Shown here: positions 18,131 through 26,826 of the stretch, in pieces | How the letters are laid out: each line of letters opens with the position of its first letter | How positions within the stretch are numbered: position 1 is the first letter of the stretch | NCBI GenBank assembly: GCA_034440395.1 | Contig: JAWXBW010000041.1 | Span: 5,528-69,527, forward strand | DNA length: 64,000 nt | From: JAAUTS01 sp034440395 | GTDB taxonomy: Bacteria; Verrucomicrobiota; Verrucomicrobiia; Methylacidiphilales; JAAUTS01 | Direction: 5' to 3' | The notes under the pieces: generated by a model | Databases searched by the model: none | Told to the model about the DNA's origin: nothing | The model's input: the letters and a program-made list of their open reading frames with translations, nothing else | Program-made: the position numbers and the translations under genes

Positions 18131-18847
18131 CTAAGCGGCTATGGCTACTCCTGATTTGGGGACAGAAGAAATGTTGACATTGAGGTTAACTTCTCCGATG
18201 CGGAGTAAGTCTCCATGGTGGAGTAGGCCTTGGGTTTGAGGCAAGCCGTTGATGTTGATGCCATTCATGGAGCCGAGATCGCGGACGAGGATAGAGTCGT
18301 TACTGACAATAAGGATGGCGTGTCTGCGCGATATGGAGGAGTCAGGTAAGACGAGGTCATTGTCAACGTGCCGACCAAGGCGAAGCTGCGGTGTTGTTAT
18401 GAGGTAGGTGAAGGCTCGCATCTCAGTACTTGAGATTTCGAGACTCATTTCGTAGCTGAACATTTCGCTGTTAGCCATCTCTGGTTTAGAAGCATTTGGG
18501 GTTTGTTTTCGCCGGGTTTCTAGTTCTCCCGATGCTTGAAGTTGAATAAAATGAAGAAGAAAATCTTGTACTCCAGAACTCATGGTTGTGCGTTGAGGAG
18601 CATCAAAATCTACCCACTCGTAGTTGGGGTTATTCCATGTAAGGATTTCTACTAGGGCATCCTCGCCTGAGAAAGAGGGTGCCTCGGCATGAGCCAGAAT
18701 ACCAGTCATGAGATAGATTTTAGCCTGTTCCTGTCCATGATTTATAGTAAACGAACCAGTCCGCCCTGTATGCCCGTAATGCTGTAGCATTTCAGTAAGT
18801 GGGAAAAGATTCTTTGATAGACCTGCAGAAATGAGTTGAGTTTTCAT
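18131..18847 (-). CDS. DUF4388 and FHA domain protein
   Basis: The 238-residue protein has two domains. Residues about 1-110 match the DUF4388 (PATAN-like) fold, with LTEMLQHYGHTGRTGSFTI, IYLMTGILAHAEAP and a conserved EILTWNNPNYEW. Residues about 140-235 are an FHA domain with LRLGRHVDNDLVLPD, SISRRHA and LGSMNGININGLP, the phosphothreonine-binding loops. Such proteins act as cytoplasmic adaptors in Ser/Thr-kinase or Ras-like-GTPase signalling. A second DUF4388-like protein is encoded near 59 kb next to a roadblock-like protein. The partner kinase is not in the window. Confidence 0.85.
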   Translation of the reverse strand: MKTQLISAGLSKNLFPLTEMLQHYGHTGRTGSFTINHGQEQAKIYLMTGILAHAEAPSFSGEDALVEILTWNNPNYEWVDFDAPQRTTMSSGVQDFLLHFIQLQASGELETRRKQTPNASKPEMANSEMFSYEMSLEISSTEMRAFTYLITTPQLRLGRHVDNDLVLPDSSISRRHAILIVSNDSILVRDLGSMNGININGLPQTQGLLHHGDLLRIGEVNLNVNISSVPKSGVAIAA

Positions 18848-18931
18848 AATAAATTACGCAATAAGTTTCTAATGCGACTATTGCTACAAAAACCATAGCA
18901 GTTTGATAGAATATTTCAAAATAAAAAAAAT

Positions 18932-19468
18932 CTATTTGAGGGACCTAGTTTCTACAAATCTGGCCATGAGCCAGAGGGCATCTGAAAGGCGATTTAAATA
19001 CTGAAGGGTGAGTGGTCGGACGCTAGGGGTTTGTTGTTGAAGTGTGCTGACGCGTCTTTCTGCCCGACGGCAGATAGTTCTGGCTACATCTAGGGCGGCA
19101 GAGAATGGCGTTTCCCCTGGCGTAGCCCAGCCCTCGAAACGGATAGATTGTCCCTCGATTTCTTGCACCACCTGATCAAGGCGCTCAAGCATAGTTGCGG
19201 TCAGCTTAGGGTATTGAGCGGCTTGGTATTTAGTAGTATCTTCATCGGCAACGGCTAATTCACCCATCAAAGCAACGAGTTCTTTTTGAGTTGTCAAAAG
19301 TTGCTCGGTAACCCATGGGTTGTTCGAGCAGGAGCGAGCTACGCCGAGGTAGGCATTAAGTTCGTCGATGGTTCCGTAGGCCTCGACGCGGGGGTGGTCT
19401 TTAGGAATTCTTCGGCCATACATGAGGCTAGTTTGACCTTGGTCTCCTGTTTTGGTTGCAATTGACAT
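18932..19468 (-). CDS. Cob(I)alamin adenosyltransferase, PduO type
   Basis: This 178-residue enzyme transfers the adenosyl group of ATP to cob(I)alamin. The N-terminal ATP-binding stretch TKTGDQGQTSLMYG, the VEAYGTIDELNAYLG motif and the helix with CRRAERRV are all present, as in trimeric PduO/MMAB enzymes. It implies that the cell uses adenosylcobalamin, for example for methylmalonyl-CoA mutase or class II ribonucleotide reductase; no such enzyme is in this window. It lies 18 bp downstream of apt on the same strand. Confidence 0.93.
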   Translation of the reverse strand: MSIATKTGDQGQTSLMYGRRIPKDHPRVEAYGTIDELNAYLGVARSCSNNPWVTEQLLTTQKELVALMGELAVADEDTTKYQAAQYPKLTATMLERLDQVVQEIEGQSIRFEGWATPGETPFSAALDVARTICRRAERRVSTLQQQTPSVRPLTLQYLNRLSDALWLMARFVETRSLK

Positions 19469-19486
19469 AGCTGCAAAATTTCACCC

Positions 19487-20026
19487 TTAAAATTGCATGG
19501 CCGAGAAAACGGGAATCTTCCCAAGTTTTTTACGACCTTCGAGGAAACTGAGTTCAGCAAAAAAAGCGACTTCGATAATTTCAGCCTCTAATTCTTGCAC
19601 CAAATCAATGGCGGCTTTCATCGTGCCGCCCGTAGCGAGCACGTCGTCAACGATGATAACACGTTGGCCTTTTTTTAGCGCATCAATATGCATCTCAACG
19701 GTATTACTTCCGTATTCTAAGTCATAGGATGCTTCAATTGTTTTGTGAGGAAGTTTTCCTTTTTTACGAACTAGAGAGATACCAGTCCCTAAAACATAGG
19801 CCAAGGCACTGGCAAACAAAAAGCCGCGGGCGTCGATCGCTACGATTTGGTCGATCTTTTTACGCTGGTAACGATCAGAGAACAGAGTGACAGCTAAGCG
19901 AAACAGTTGACCGTCTTGGAGGATCGGAGTGATGTCTTTAAAGATGATGCCAGGTTTAGGGAAATCGGGAATATCCCGAACAGCTAGCTTGAGCCGTTGA
20001 GTAGCTCCTTTCATGGTAGGTATCAT
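19487..20026 (-). CDS. apt: Adenine phosphoribosyltransferase
   Basis: This 179-residue enzyme salvages adenine to AMP with PRPP. Visible are DIPDFPKPGIIFKDITPIL near the N terminus, the AIDARGFLF loop, and the PRPP-binding motif VIIVDDVLATGGTM. The ATG at 20026 has AGGAG 6 nt upstream and overlaps the TGA of the preceding sigma factor gene (ATGA), so translation is coupled. Length is normal. Confidence 0.96.
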   Translation of the reverse strand: MIPTMKGATQRLKLAVRDIPDFPKPGIIFKDITPILQDGQLFRLAVTLFSDRYQRKKIDQIVAIDARGFLFASALAYVLGTGISLVRKKGKLPHKTIEASYDLEYGSNTVEMHIDALKKGQRVIIVDDVLATGGTMKAAIDLVQELEAEIIEVAFFAELSFLEGRKKLGKIPVFSAMQF

Positions 20027-20871
20027 TTAGTACTCCTTTTGCGAGGTTGGTCTTGGCGATCAAGTTCAACTTTTAGTTTCTTGAGTGCGCTGTTTTGGAT
20101 TTGTCTGATGCGCTCGCGCGTGACCTTTAATTTTTTACCGACTTCTTCTAGGGTCAATTGTTTTACCTCGTCTCCTAATGGGAAACGAAGACTGAGAATG
20201 GTGCGTTCGCGCTCATCTAAGACATGGAGAATTTTAGAAAGGTTGTCATGCAAGGCTTGATTAGCTAGGTAGTCTGCGGGACTAACCGTATTTTCATCAG
20301 CAACTAAGTCGGCCAACTCGGTTGATTCGTCATCGCCAATGAGAGTGCTGAGTGAGGTGGGTCGTAAGGAAACGCGGCGCAATTGACTGATTTTTTTAAG
20401 AGGAAGATGCAATTCATCAGAAAGTTCTTCGTCTGTGGGCTCGCGGCCAAATTCTTCCGCTAATTGCATACTGATGCGTCGCATGCGCGCTAGTTTATCC
20501 ACTAAGTGGACGGGCAGGCGAATGGTTTTACTTTGATTGGCAAGAGCGCGTTTGATGCATTGCTTAATCCACCATGCAGCATAAGTGCTAAATTTATTAG
20601 CGCGATTAGGATCGAAACGATCCACGGCCTTCATGAGGCCGATGTTACCCTCAGAGATGAGGTCGAGTAGAGGAAGTCCGTAGTTAGAATAATCCTGAGC
20701 AATTTTAACAACGAGCCGTAGATTAGATTGGATCATCTTCTCGTGGGCTTGGCGGTCACCTTTTTTAATCTTGCGGGCTAGAACTTTTTCTTCAGCCACG
20801 TTAATAAGAGGAAGTTTACTAATCTCTTGGAGATACGTGGCAAGCGCGCCTTCTCTTGAATAGTCCATCAT
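20023..20871 (-). CDS. RNA polymerase sigma-70 family factor (RpoD/RpoS-like, lacking region 1.1)
   Basis: This protein of about 282 residues contains sigma region 1.2 (ALATYLQEISKLPLI), region 2 with NLRLVVKIAQDYSNYGLPLLDLI and FSTYAAWWIKQCIKRAL (core binding and -10 recognition), region 3 and region 4.2 with LTLEEVGKKLKVTRERIRQIQ (-35 recognition). It lacks region 1.1, so it could be a compact alternative (group 2) sigma or the primary sigma. I take the ATG at 20871; the longer frame begins at a GTG at 20901. It overlaps apt by 4 bp. Confidence 0.9.
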   Translation of the reverse strand: MMDYSREGALATYLQEISKLPLINVAEEKVLARKIKKGDRQAHEKMIQSNLRLVVKIAQDYSNYGLPLLDLISEGNIGLMKAVDRFDPNRANKFSTYAAWWIKQCIKRALANQSKTIRLPVHLVDKLARMRRISMQLAEEFGREPTDEELSDELHLPLKKISQLRRVSLRPTSLSTLIGDDESTELADLVADENTVSPADYLANQALHDNLSKILHVLDERERTILSLRFPLGDEVKQLTLEEVGKKLKVTRERIRQIQNSALKKLKVELDRQDQPRKRSTK

Positions 20872-20990
20872 AACAATATTGGAATCGTTCCCTAAACACA
20901 CTCTTGCGTCAACAGTTAGTATAACTTATTAGTTGAAGTAAGCTGCAAAAATAAAATCTTCTTCTAAGCAATTAGATACCAAGGACGACT

Positions 20991-21344
20991 TCATCGTTTA
21001 GAATCATCTTCTTCCACACGGTTCAACAAGTCTAAGACATGATCTCCTCGCTCTAAATTCTTATCATAACGGAAAATGAGTTTAGGCGTATTTTTTAGGC
21101 GGGTACGTTTCGCTAAGTCTCTTTGATATTCAAAACTTTGTTTCGTAAGAATTTCAAGTATCTTTTCCGTAGAGCGCACGTGCTCTAAGAAGCTGACGTA
21201 AATGAATGCTTGGCGTAAGTCTGGCGTTACATCCACCGCAGTTACAGTGATGACAGTTCCCTCAAGCAAGCGTTCGCGCGAGATAAGACGGCTGATCTCT
21301 GCTTGAATCACTCCTGAAACTCTAACAGTGCGACGTGATGACAT
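20991..21344 (-). CDS. rbfA: Ribosome-binding factor A
   Basis: This 117-residue KH-like protein helps mature the 30S subunit. It matches RbfA along its length: RVSGVIQAEISRLISRE, VTVTAVDVTPDLRQAFIYVSF, and the C-terminal PKLIFRYDKNLERGDHVLDLL. It is downstream of infB in the classic nusA-infB-rbfA order on the minus strand, with an 84 bp gap. Confidence 0.93.
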   Translation of the reverse strand: MSSRRTVRVSGVIQAEISRLISRERLLEGTVITVTAVDVTPDLRQAFIYVSFLEHVRSTEKILEILTKQSFEYQRDLAKRTRLKNTPKLIFRYDKNLERGDHVLDLLNRVEEDDSKR

Positions 21345-21428
21345 AATTTCTTAATTTTTAAGCCTAACTCTTGGTCACCCGCAAAATCTTCTCGCCCGAG
21401 CTAAACGAGACAGACGAGGTCAGTGGCC

Positions 21429-23501
21429 TTAGAGTTGTTGTGCTACTTTTTCTAGGATGTAACACTCAATGGTGTCACCTTCTAGATACTCGTCAAAATT
21501 GCCCAATCGGATACCGCACTCCATACCTGTGCGAACTTCACTAGCATCGTCTTGGAAACGTTTAAGCGTCTGCACAGTGCCGTCGTAAATGGGTTGACCT
21601 TTACGTAAAACACGAGCGTGACCTGTGCGGACGATACGACCAGAGTCCACCATACAACCTGCAACTGGATATTTAGTAAGGGCAAAAACCTTCTTAACGC
21701 TAGCTCTACCGACGGTGCTCTCGCGTAATTCAGGATCGAGGAGTCCAGTCATGGCTTCACGAACCTGATCGATGAGTTCATAGATTACGCTATATAGTTT
21801 GATTTGTACTTCTTCGCGCTTAGCCGAGATGGCAGCGGAGTTATCTGTTTTCGTATTAAAACCGATCACAACCGCTTGAGAAGCCTTAGCGAGAAGAACG
21901 TCGTTGACGGTGATAGGGCCGATAGAGTTCATGACAAAATTAACTTGAACTTTGTCTGTAGGAAGTTTTTTAAGTGATTCGAGAATTGCTTCGAGCGATC
22001 CTTGCACGTCCGTTTTGAGGATGAGATTAAGTATTTTCTTCTGGCCTTCAGCCATGCTACTGAAGATGCCTTCTAAAGTGACGGCACGTGTTGAGCTAAG
22101 CTTATCTAAACGATTACTCTGTTGGCGCTCTTCGGCTAAAGTGCGAGCCTCACGCTCATTACGCATGACGAGTAATTCGTCCCCAGGGACAACTGAGCCA
22201 CTGAAGCCCATGACTTTAACAGGTGTGGAAGGCCCTGCGCTTTTGATGGATTCGCCAGAGTCGTTGATTAATGCCTTAGCCTTACCCCATTGCTGCCCGC
22301 AAATGAAGGCGTCACCAACCTTTAAAGTGCCATGTTGTACAATAATAGTGGCGTTGGGTCCGCGTCCGACGTCGACTTGGCTTTCAACCACGGAGCCGCG
22401 TGCGGACTGGGTGGGGTCGGCTTTCAACTCAAGAATTTCGGCCTGAAGTAAAAGCATTTCTAGGAGTTTATCGATTCCGATTTTCTTCGTAGCGGAAACT
22501 TCGCACGCAATCGTGTCCCCGCCCCAATCTTCAGGCGTTAGCCCCTTTTCTTGGAGTTGAGACTTAATGCGATCAAGATTGGCACCAGGAAGATCTATTT
22601 TATTAATAGCTACGACAATAGAGACATTAGCGGCCTTAGCGTGCTGGATGGCCTCCAGAGTCTGCGGCATTAACCCGTCGTCTGCAGCTACAACAATTAC
22701 GGCAATATCGGTTAAGTTAGCTCCGCGAGCGCGCATGGCTGTAAAGGCTTCGTGGCCTGGAGTGTCAAGGAAAGTGATCGTATGCCCGTTCTTTAAAATA
22801 CTGTAAGCTCCAATATGCTGGGTTATCCCTCCAGCTTCACCCGCGGCAACTTTAGTCGTCCGGATAGCGTCGAGCAACGAGGTTTTACCGTGATCCACAT
22901 GACCCATGAAGGTAATGATCGGGGGCCGCAATGTAAGGAGTGTTTCCTCTGTCACGACAGGTGGTGGGGGAACTACGATAACTTCTTCTACTTTATGAAT
23001 GCCGCCGCCTTCTTTGCGTCGTTCTTGTTCAAAAGTGAAGCCTTTACTCTCACAAATTTTCTTAGCCGTGTCCTCATCAATAGTTTGATTGAGTGTGGCG
23101 AATATGTTCATTTCCATGAGGAGGTGAACGACTTGGAAGGGCTTGAGATTAATCTTAACAGCAAGATCCTTTACGATGATGGGGGACTTCATCGTAATGA
23201 TTTTAGAATCAGAAACCTCGGCTGCATCAGATGAGCTCTCAGGTGCATCTTCCACCACTGAAGGAGCCGTAGGTTCTTGGGGTATGGTCGGTTCAGGCGT
23301 AAGTTCGGACTCTGACGTTTCTATTACCAGCTTTTTTTTCCGTGGAACTTTTGGAGCCGCACTGACTGATTCATCCGCTTTTTTAATAGCGGCTTTTTTC
23401 GTAACCGCCTTCTTGACCACATCTCCAGCTACAGCCGTAGCAGCTTTGGATGACTCAGTTGCATCTGTTTCTTTTTTTGTCCGTTTTCCCGTTAAAGCCA
23501 T
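21429..23501 (-). CDS. infB: Translation initiation factor IF-2
   Basis: This 690-residue GTPase brings fMet-tRNA to the 30S subunit. The N-terminal 95 residues are a Lys/Ala/Glu-rich variable region (KKAVTKKAAIKKAD), followed by an IF2_N domain (IIVKDLAVKINLKPFQVVHLLMEM). The G domain begins with FMGHVDHGKTSLLDAIR (G1), with LDTPGHEAFTAMR (G3) and AINKIDLPGA (G4) following, and then domains II-IV. The N-terminal region is short compared with E. coli (890 aa) but the core is complete. It is 52 bp downstream of nusA. Confidence 0.97.
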   Translation of the reverse strand: MALTGKRTKKETDATESSKAATAVAGDVVKKAVTKKAAIKKADESVSAAPKVPRKKKLVIETSESELTPEPTIPQEPTAPSVVEDAPESSSDAAEVSDSKIITMKSPIIVKDLAVKINLKPFQVVHLLMEMNIFATLNQTIDEDTAKKICESKGFTFEQERRKEGGGIHKVEEVIVVPPPPVVTEETLLTLRPPIITFMGHVDHGKTSLLDAIRTTKVAAGEAGGITQHIGAYSILKNGHTITFLDTPGHEAFTAMRARGANLTDIAVIVVAADDGLMPQTLEAIQHAKAANVSIVVAINKIDLPGANLDRIKSQLQEKGLTPEDWGGDTIACEVSATKKIGIDKLLEMLLLQAEILELKADPTQSARGSVVESQVDVGRGPNATIIVQHGTLKVGDAFICGQQWGKAKALINDSGESIKSAGPSTPVKVMGFSGSVVPGDELLVMRNEREARTLAEERQQSNRLDKLSSTRAVTLEGIFSSMAEGQKKILNLILKTDVQGSLEAILESLKKLPTDKVQVNFVMNSIGPITVNDVLLAKASQAVVIGFNTKTDNSAAISAKREEVQIKLYSVIYELIDQVREAMTGLLDPELRESTVGRASVKKVFALTKYPVAGCMVDSGRIVRTGHARVLRKGQPIYDGTVQTLKRFQDDASEVRTGMECGIRLGNFDEYLEGDTIECYILEKVAQQL

Positions 23502-23553
23502 AGTGTATTTTCTGTCTGATGTAGGAGCAAATGATTTAGTTCAGTTTAAAGCC

Positions 23554-24822
23554 TTAAACCTGAGCTGGATCGGTAGCGATCGTGGAGTTCGCTTTTTCCT
23601 TAATTTTCTGGATTAGTTCTTCGTCTAAATCGGGGAGAGCTTCCTTCAAGTCAGACAAATCCGCCTCGCGTAAACCTTCCATACTGCCGAAGCCTGCGAT
23701 CACTATTTTCTGTGCGGTGTCATGATCTACCTCAAGACTTTTGCTAAGGCTGGTAACAACTTCTTCTAGCTTCTGCTCAAAGCCTTTGACTTGAATTTCT
23801 TCTTTCTCCACGTCAATGTCCCAGCCTGTCAGTTTAGCGGTAAGGCGTGCATTCTGTCCGCGGCGACCGATGGCGAGTGATAAATTTTCGTCATCCACGA
23901 TAACTTTAATGCGATGCGTAGCTTCATCCACATGGATGCTTTTAAGCTTTGCTGGCTTCATGGATTCGATCACTAAATCGCGCACATTGTCTGACCAGCG
24001 GAACAAATCAATTTTTTCATTATTTAATTCACGGACGATGTTCTTAACACGGGAGCCGCGCAAGCCCACACAGGCACCCACGGGATCAATTTTATCATCT
24101 TTCGAGGCCACGGCAATTTTCGTGCGATAACCTGCTTCTCGGGCAAGACCTTTGACGATCACAGTGCCGTCATGTAATTCATTAACTTCAAGCTCAAACA
24201 AACGGCGCACAAAGTCGGGGTGGCTACGGCTCATGATAATCTGAGGACCACGTGGGGTGATTTCAACGGAGAGGATAACGCCACGAATACGGTCGCCTTG
24301 GTTGTATTCTTCTGTGGGCACACGTTCACGAGCAGGCATAATAGCCTCGAATTTACCCAGATCGACCATGATGTCAGAGCGCTCAAAACGGCGAACCACA
24401 CCACTAACGATGTCGCCTACACGATCTTTAAACTCATCAAAAATCATATTCTTTTCGATGCCGCGAATATTTTGGTTAATCGTTTGCTTAAAGACTTGAG
24501 CAGCGATGCGGCCTAAGTCTGAGGTATTAACTTCGATCTCTACCGTGTCACCGACCTTGGCGTTTAAAAGGCGGCGTTTATGGGCGGTGGCTAGATTGAT
24601 TTCCTCATGAGGATCGGTAACGTGCGCTACAACTTTAACCGCAGCATAAGCTCGGATCTGACCTGTCTTGGCATCCATCTGGATACGCAAATCTTTGGCT
24701 GGGCCAAAGCTTTTACGCGCAGCAGAAAGAAGGGCCTGCTCTACCGCAGCAATCATTTGCTTACGGTCGATACCCTTTTCTTTTTCCATGTATTCCAGAA
24801 CGGCTAAAAATTCCTGACTCAT
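23554..24822 (-). CDS. nusA: Transcription termination/antitermination factor NusA
   Basis: This protein of about 422 residues has the NusA N-terminal domain (EFLAVLEYMEKEKGIDRKQMI), an S1 domain (DIVSGVVRRFERSDIMVDLG), two KH domains (VGACVGLRGSRVKNIVREL and LAIGRRGQNARLTAKLTGW), and a C-terminal helix-hairpin-helix-like segment (DTAQKIVIAGFGSMEGLREAD). The ATG at 24822 is chosen; the frame is open to 24957 but that extension is low-complexity and overlaps a leader hairpin. No rimP lies upstream, unlike the common rimP-nusA-infB order. A terminator-like hairpin stands 44 bp upstream of the start. Confidence 0.95.
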   Translation of the reverse strand: MSQEFLAVLEYMEKEKGIDRKQMIAAVEQALLSAARKSFGPAKDLRIQMDAKTGQIRAYAAVKVVAHVTDPHEEINLATAHKRRLLNAKVGDTVEIEVNTSDLGRIAAQVFKQTINQNIRGIEKNMIFDEFKDRVGDIVSGVVRRFERSDIMVDLGKFEAIMPARERVPTEEYNQGDRIRGVILSVEITPRGPQIIMSRSHPDFVRRLFELEVNELHDGTVIVKGLAREAGYRTKIAVASKDDKIDPVGACVGLRGSRVKNIVRELNNEKIDLFRWSDNVRDLVIESMKPAKLKSIHVDEATHRIKVIVDDENLSLAIGRRGQNARLTAKLTGWDIDVEKEEIQVKGFEQKLEEVVTSLSKSLEVDHDTAQKIVIAGFGSMEGLREADLSDLKEALPDLDEELIQKIKEKANSTIATDPAQV

Positions 24823-24865
24823 GTTTTTACTCGTTTTCTTATTTAAATTTTCGATCGATTCACAG

Positions 24866-24898
24866 AAAAAAAAAGTGGAAACCACTGGGTTCCCACTT
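24866..24898 (-). terminator. Intrinsic terminator in the nusA leader (candidate attenuator)
   Basis: Read on the minus strand, an 11-bp stem with one mismatch and a 4-base loop (arms AAGTGGGAACC and GGTTTCCACTT) runs into nine T residues. This is a textbook Rho-independent terminator. No minus-strand gene lies upstream; the neighbour, lpxI, is divergent. So it can only act on the nusA leader transcript, as an attenuator, or on stray transcription. Confidence 0.75.
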
Positions 24899-24928
24899 AA
24901 ACCAAATCCTGCTAATAGACCGTTTTTA

Positions 24929-24957
24929 AACGTAGGGGAATCTGAATTCTCGGTCAA
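24929..24957 (-). promoter_or_regulatory. Possible promoter for the nusA-infB-rbfA operon
   Basis: On the minus strand, TTGACC (24957-24952) is followed after 17 bp by TACGTT (24934-24929). The -35 fits sigma-70 consensus well (5 of 6); the -10 fits poorly (3 of 6). It would place transcription start just upstream of the leader terminator. Weak evidence. Confidence 0.3.
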
Positions 24958-25065
24958 GGGTTCATTTAAGTTCCCTAAAAATATTGAGACATTAAGATTA
25001 ATTTTCGTTAATCAGGCTTTTAAATTTACCGACAGCAGGTTACTTTTATAAGTTAGTTTTAATTC

Positions 25066-25869
25066 ATGAGCACTTTAGGTTTAATAGCAGGAAAGGGTAT
25101 TTATCCGCGCTTAGTCTTAGACGCAGCTCGGCGTAAGGGGCTAACCATCGTCATGGCCGCCTTTGAAGGAGAAACCTCTGTGGAACTAGCCGAGTCAGCG
25201 GATTACCATCAGTGGATGCGGCTCGGGCAATTAGGCGTTTTGATCGATTACTTCAAAAAGCAAAACGTCACCCAAGCGATGATGGCTGGCCAAATCACCC
25301 CAAGTAGGCTTTTTGATTTGAGGCCCGATTTTAGAACCTTAATGATTTTGGCGACTTTGAAAAAACGAAATGCTGAAACCCTCTTCGGGGCAGTGGCCGA
25401 TGAATTGCAAAAAAATGGGATCGTGTTATTACCTGCCACGACGCATTTAGAAGACTCGCTAGCTGGGGTGGGTCTGTTAGCAGGACCTAAGCCAAGTCGG
25501 TCTTTTTTCTCAGATTTAGAAATAGGTTGGCCTGTGGCTAAGGCTATCAGTGCGTTGGATATAGGCCAAAGCATCGTTTTGAAAAAAGGCACCATCTTAG
25601 CGGTTGAAGGTTATGATGGTACAAACGCTACGATACGTCGGGGCGGTGAACTGGGGAAGGGCGCTGCCGTCTTGATAAAAGTCTCTAAGCCTAGGCAGGA
25701 TATGCGCTTTGACGTGCCTGTAATTGGCCCTGATACTTTAAAGATTTGCGCGGAGTCAGGAGTGAGTGCTCTTGTGGTCGAGTCAAAAAAAACATTGCTC
25801 TTATTGCCGGATGAAATTAGACAGCTTGCACAACAATTCAATTTGACCCTTTGGGGTAAGGATAATTAA
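25066..25869 (+). CDS. lpxI: UDP-2,3-diacylglucosamine diphosphatase LpxI (DUF1009)
   Basis: This 267-residue cytoplasmic enzyme splits UDP-2,3-diacylglucosamine to lipid X and UMP in lipid A synthesis; it replaces LpxH in many bacteria. Signatures are LGLIAGKGIYPRLVLDAARRKG at the N terminus, AMMAGQITPSRLF, the LPATTHLEDSLAG loop, and a C-terminal domain with AVEGYDGTNATIRRGGELG, KPRQDMRFDVPVIGPDT and the closing LLLPD. It begins a plus-strand run with a Gfo/Idh oxidoreductase and lpxB, with no gap to the next gene. Confidence 0.95.
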   Translation: MSTLGLIAGKGIYPRLVLDAARRKGLTIVMAAFEGETSVELAESADYHQWMRLGQLGVLIDYFKKQNVTQAMMAGQITPSRLFDLRPDFRTLMILATLKKRNAETLFGAVADELQKNGIVLLPATTHLEDSLAGVGLLAGPKPSRSFFSDLEIGWPVAKAISALDIGQSIVLKKGTILAVEGYDGTNATIRRGGELGKGAAVLIKVSKPRQDMRFDVPVIGPDTLKICAESGVSALVVESKKTLLLLPDEIRQLAQQFNLTLWGKDN

Positions 25870-26826
25870 ATGACATCGAAAATTAGAGTGGGAGTTATCG
25901 GCGTGGGTCACATGGGTAAAGAACATGCCCGGGTTTATGCCGCCTTACCGAATGCCGTGTTAGGCGGCGTCTTCGATGCAGACATGGATACCGCACGTAA
26001 AATAGCCAAACAGCACCGTAGCCTACCTTTTAGCACGGATTCTTTTGAAGTTTTTTTAGATTCAGTCGATGGCGTCTCTCTTGCCACGCCTACCAGCTCG
26101 CATTTTGATTTAGGTAAAAAAGTTCTCCTTGCAGGTAAACATCTCCTAGTGGAAAAACCCATCACCAATACCACGGATGAGGCGAAAATACTGGTTGCTC
26201 TCGCGAAAGAGCGGAACTTAGTCCTTCAAGTCGGCCATATCGAACGCTTTAATCCTGTTTTACAAGCTTTGGAGGAGCGTCTGACCCGTCCTCGTTTTAT
26301 TGAAGCACATCGCCTATCTCCCTATCCTGGTCGCAGCACGGATATTAGTGTGGTTATGGATTTGATGATCCATGATTTGGAGATTATTCTGCACCTCGTA
26401 TCGTCACCAGTTCAGTCGATCGACGCCGTGGGCATTCCCGTATTGAGCAAAAGTGAGGATATAGCAAATGTGCGTATTCGTTTTGAAAATGGTTGCGTGG
26501 CTAATATTACGACCAGTCGCATCAGCCCAGAGAAACTGCGGAAAATCCGGGTTTTTCAAGATGACGCCTACCTCTCCTTAGACTACCAAAAGCAGGAAGG
26601 TGAGATGTATCGTAAAAAAGGCGCAGAGATTACACGAGAAAAAATTCTAGTTAATAAAGACGAGCCATTAAAGAAGCAATTACAGTCCTTTGTTGATTGC
26701 ATTCAGAATAAAGCTTTACCCTTAGTTTCCGGAGATCATGGCACCCGCGCCTTGCAACTAGCAGCACAGATTGCTGATGAAATCGCCCGCACGTCTCCTA
26801 AACCAGACTGGCTGAAAAATGAGTAA
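25870..26826 (+). CDS. Gfo/Idh/MocA-family oxidoreductase in the lipid A cluster
   Basis: This 318-residue NAD(P)-dependent sugar oxidoreductase has an N-terminal Rossmann fold (VGVIGVGHMGKEHARVYAAL), the family's LVEKPITNT loop with the conserved Lys, and the VGHIERFNPV segment. It sits immediately after lpxI and overlaps lpxB by 8 bp, so it is very likely in the lipid A pathway. A known precedent is GnnA, which oxidises UDP-GlcNAc at C3 so that GnnB can aminate it, yielding amide-linked lipid A. No GnnB-like aminotransferase is adjacent, so a GnnA role is a hypothesis. Confidence 0.85.
   Translation: MTSKIRVGVIGVGHMGKEHARVYAALPNAVLGGVFDADMDTARKIAKQHRSLPFSTDSFEVFLDSVDGVSLATPTSSHFDLGKKVLLAGKHLLVEKPITNTTDEAKILVALAKERNLVLQVGHIERFNPVLQALEERLTRPRFIEAHRLSPYPGRSTDISVVMDLMIHDLEIILHLVSSPVQSIDAVGIPVLSKSEDIANVRIRFENGCVANITTSRISPEKLRKIRVFQDDAYLSLDYQKQEGEMYRKKGAEITREKILVNKDEPLKKQLQSFVDCIQNKALPLVSGDHGTRALQLAAQIADEIARTSPKPDWLKNE

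Noticed and set aside
24823..24957. 45-residue N-terminal extension of nusA
   Set aside because: It is translated from the leader terminator region and lacks similarity to NusA; the ATG at 24822 starts the conserved domain.
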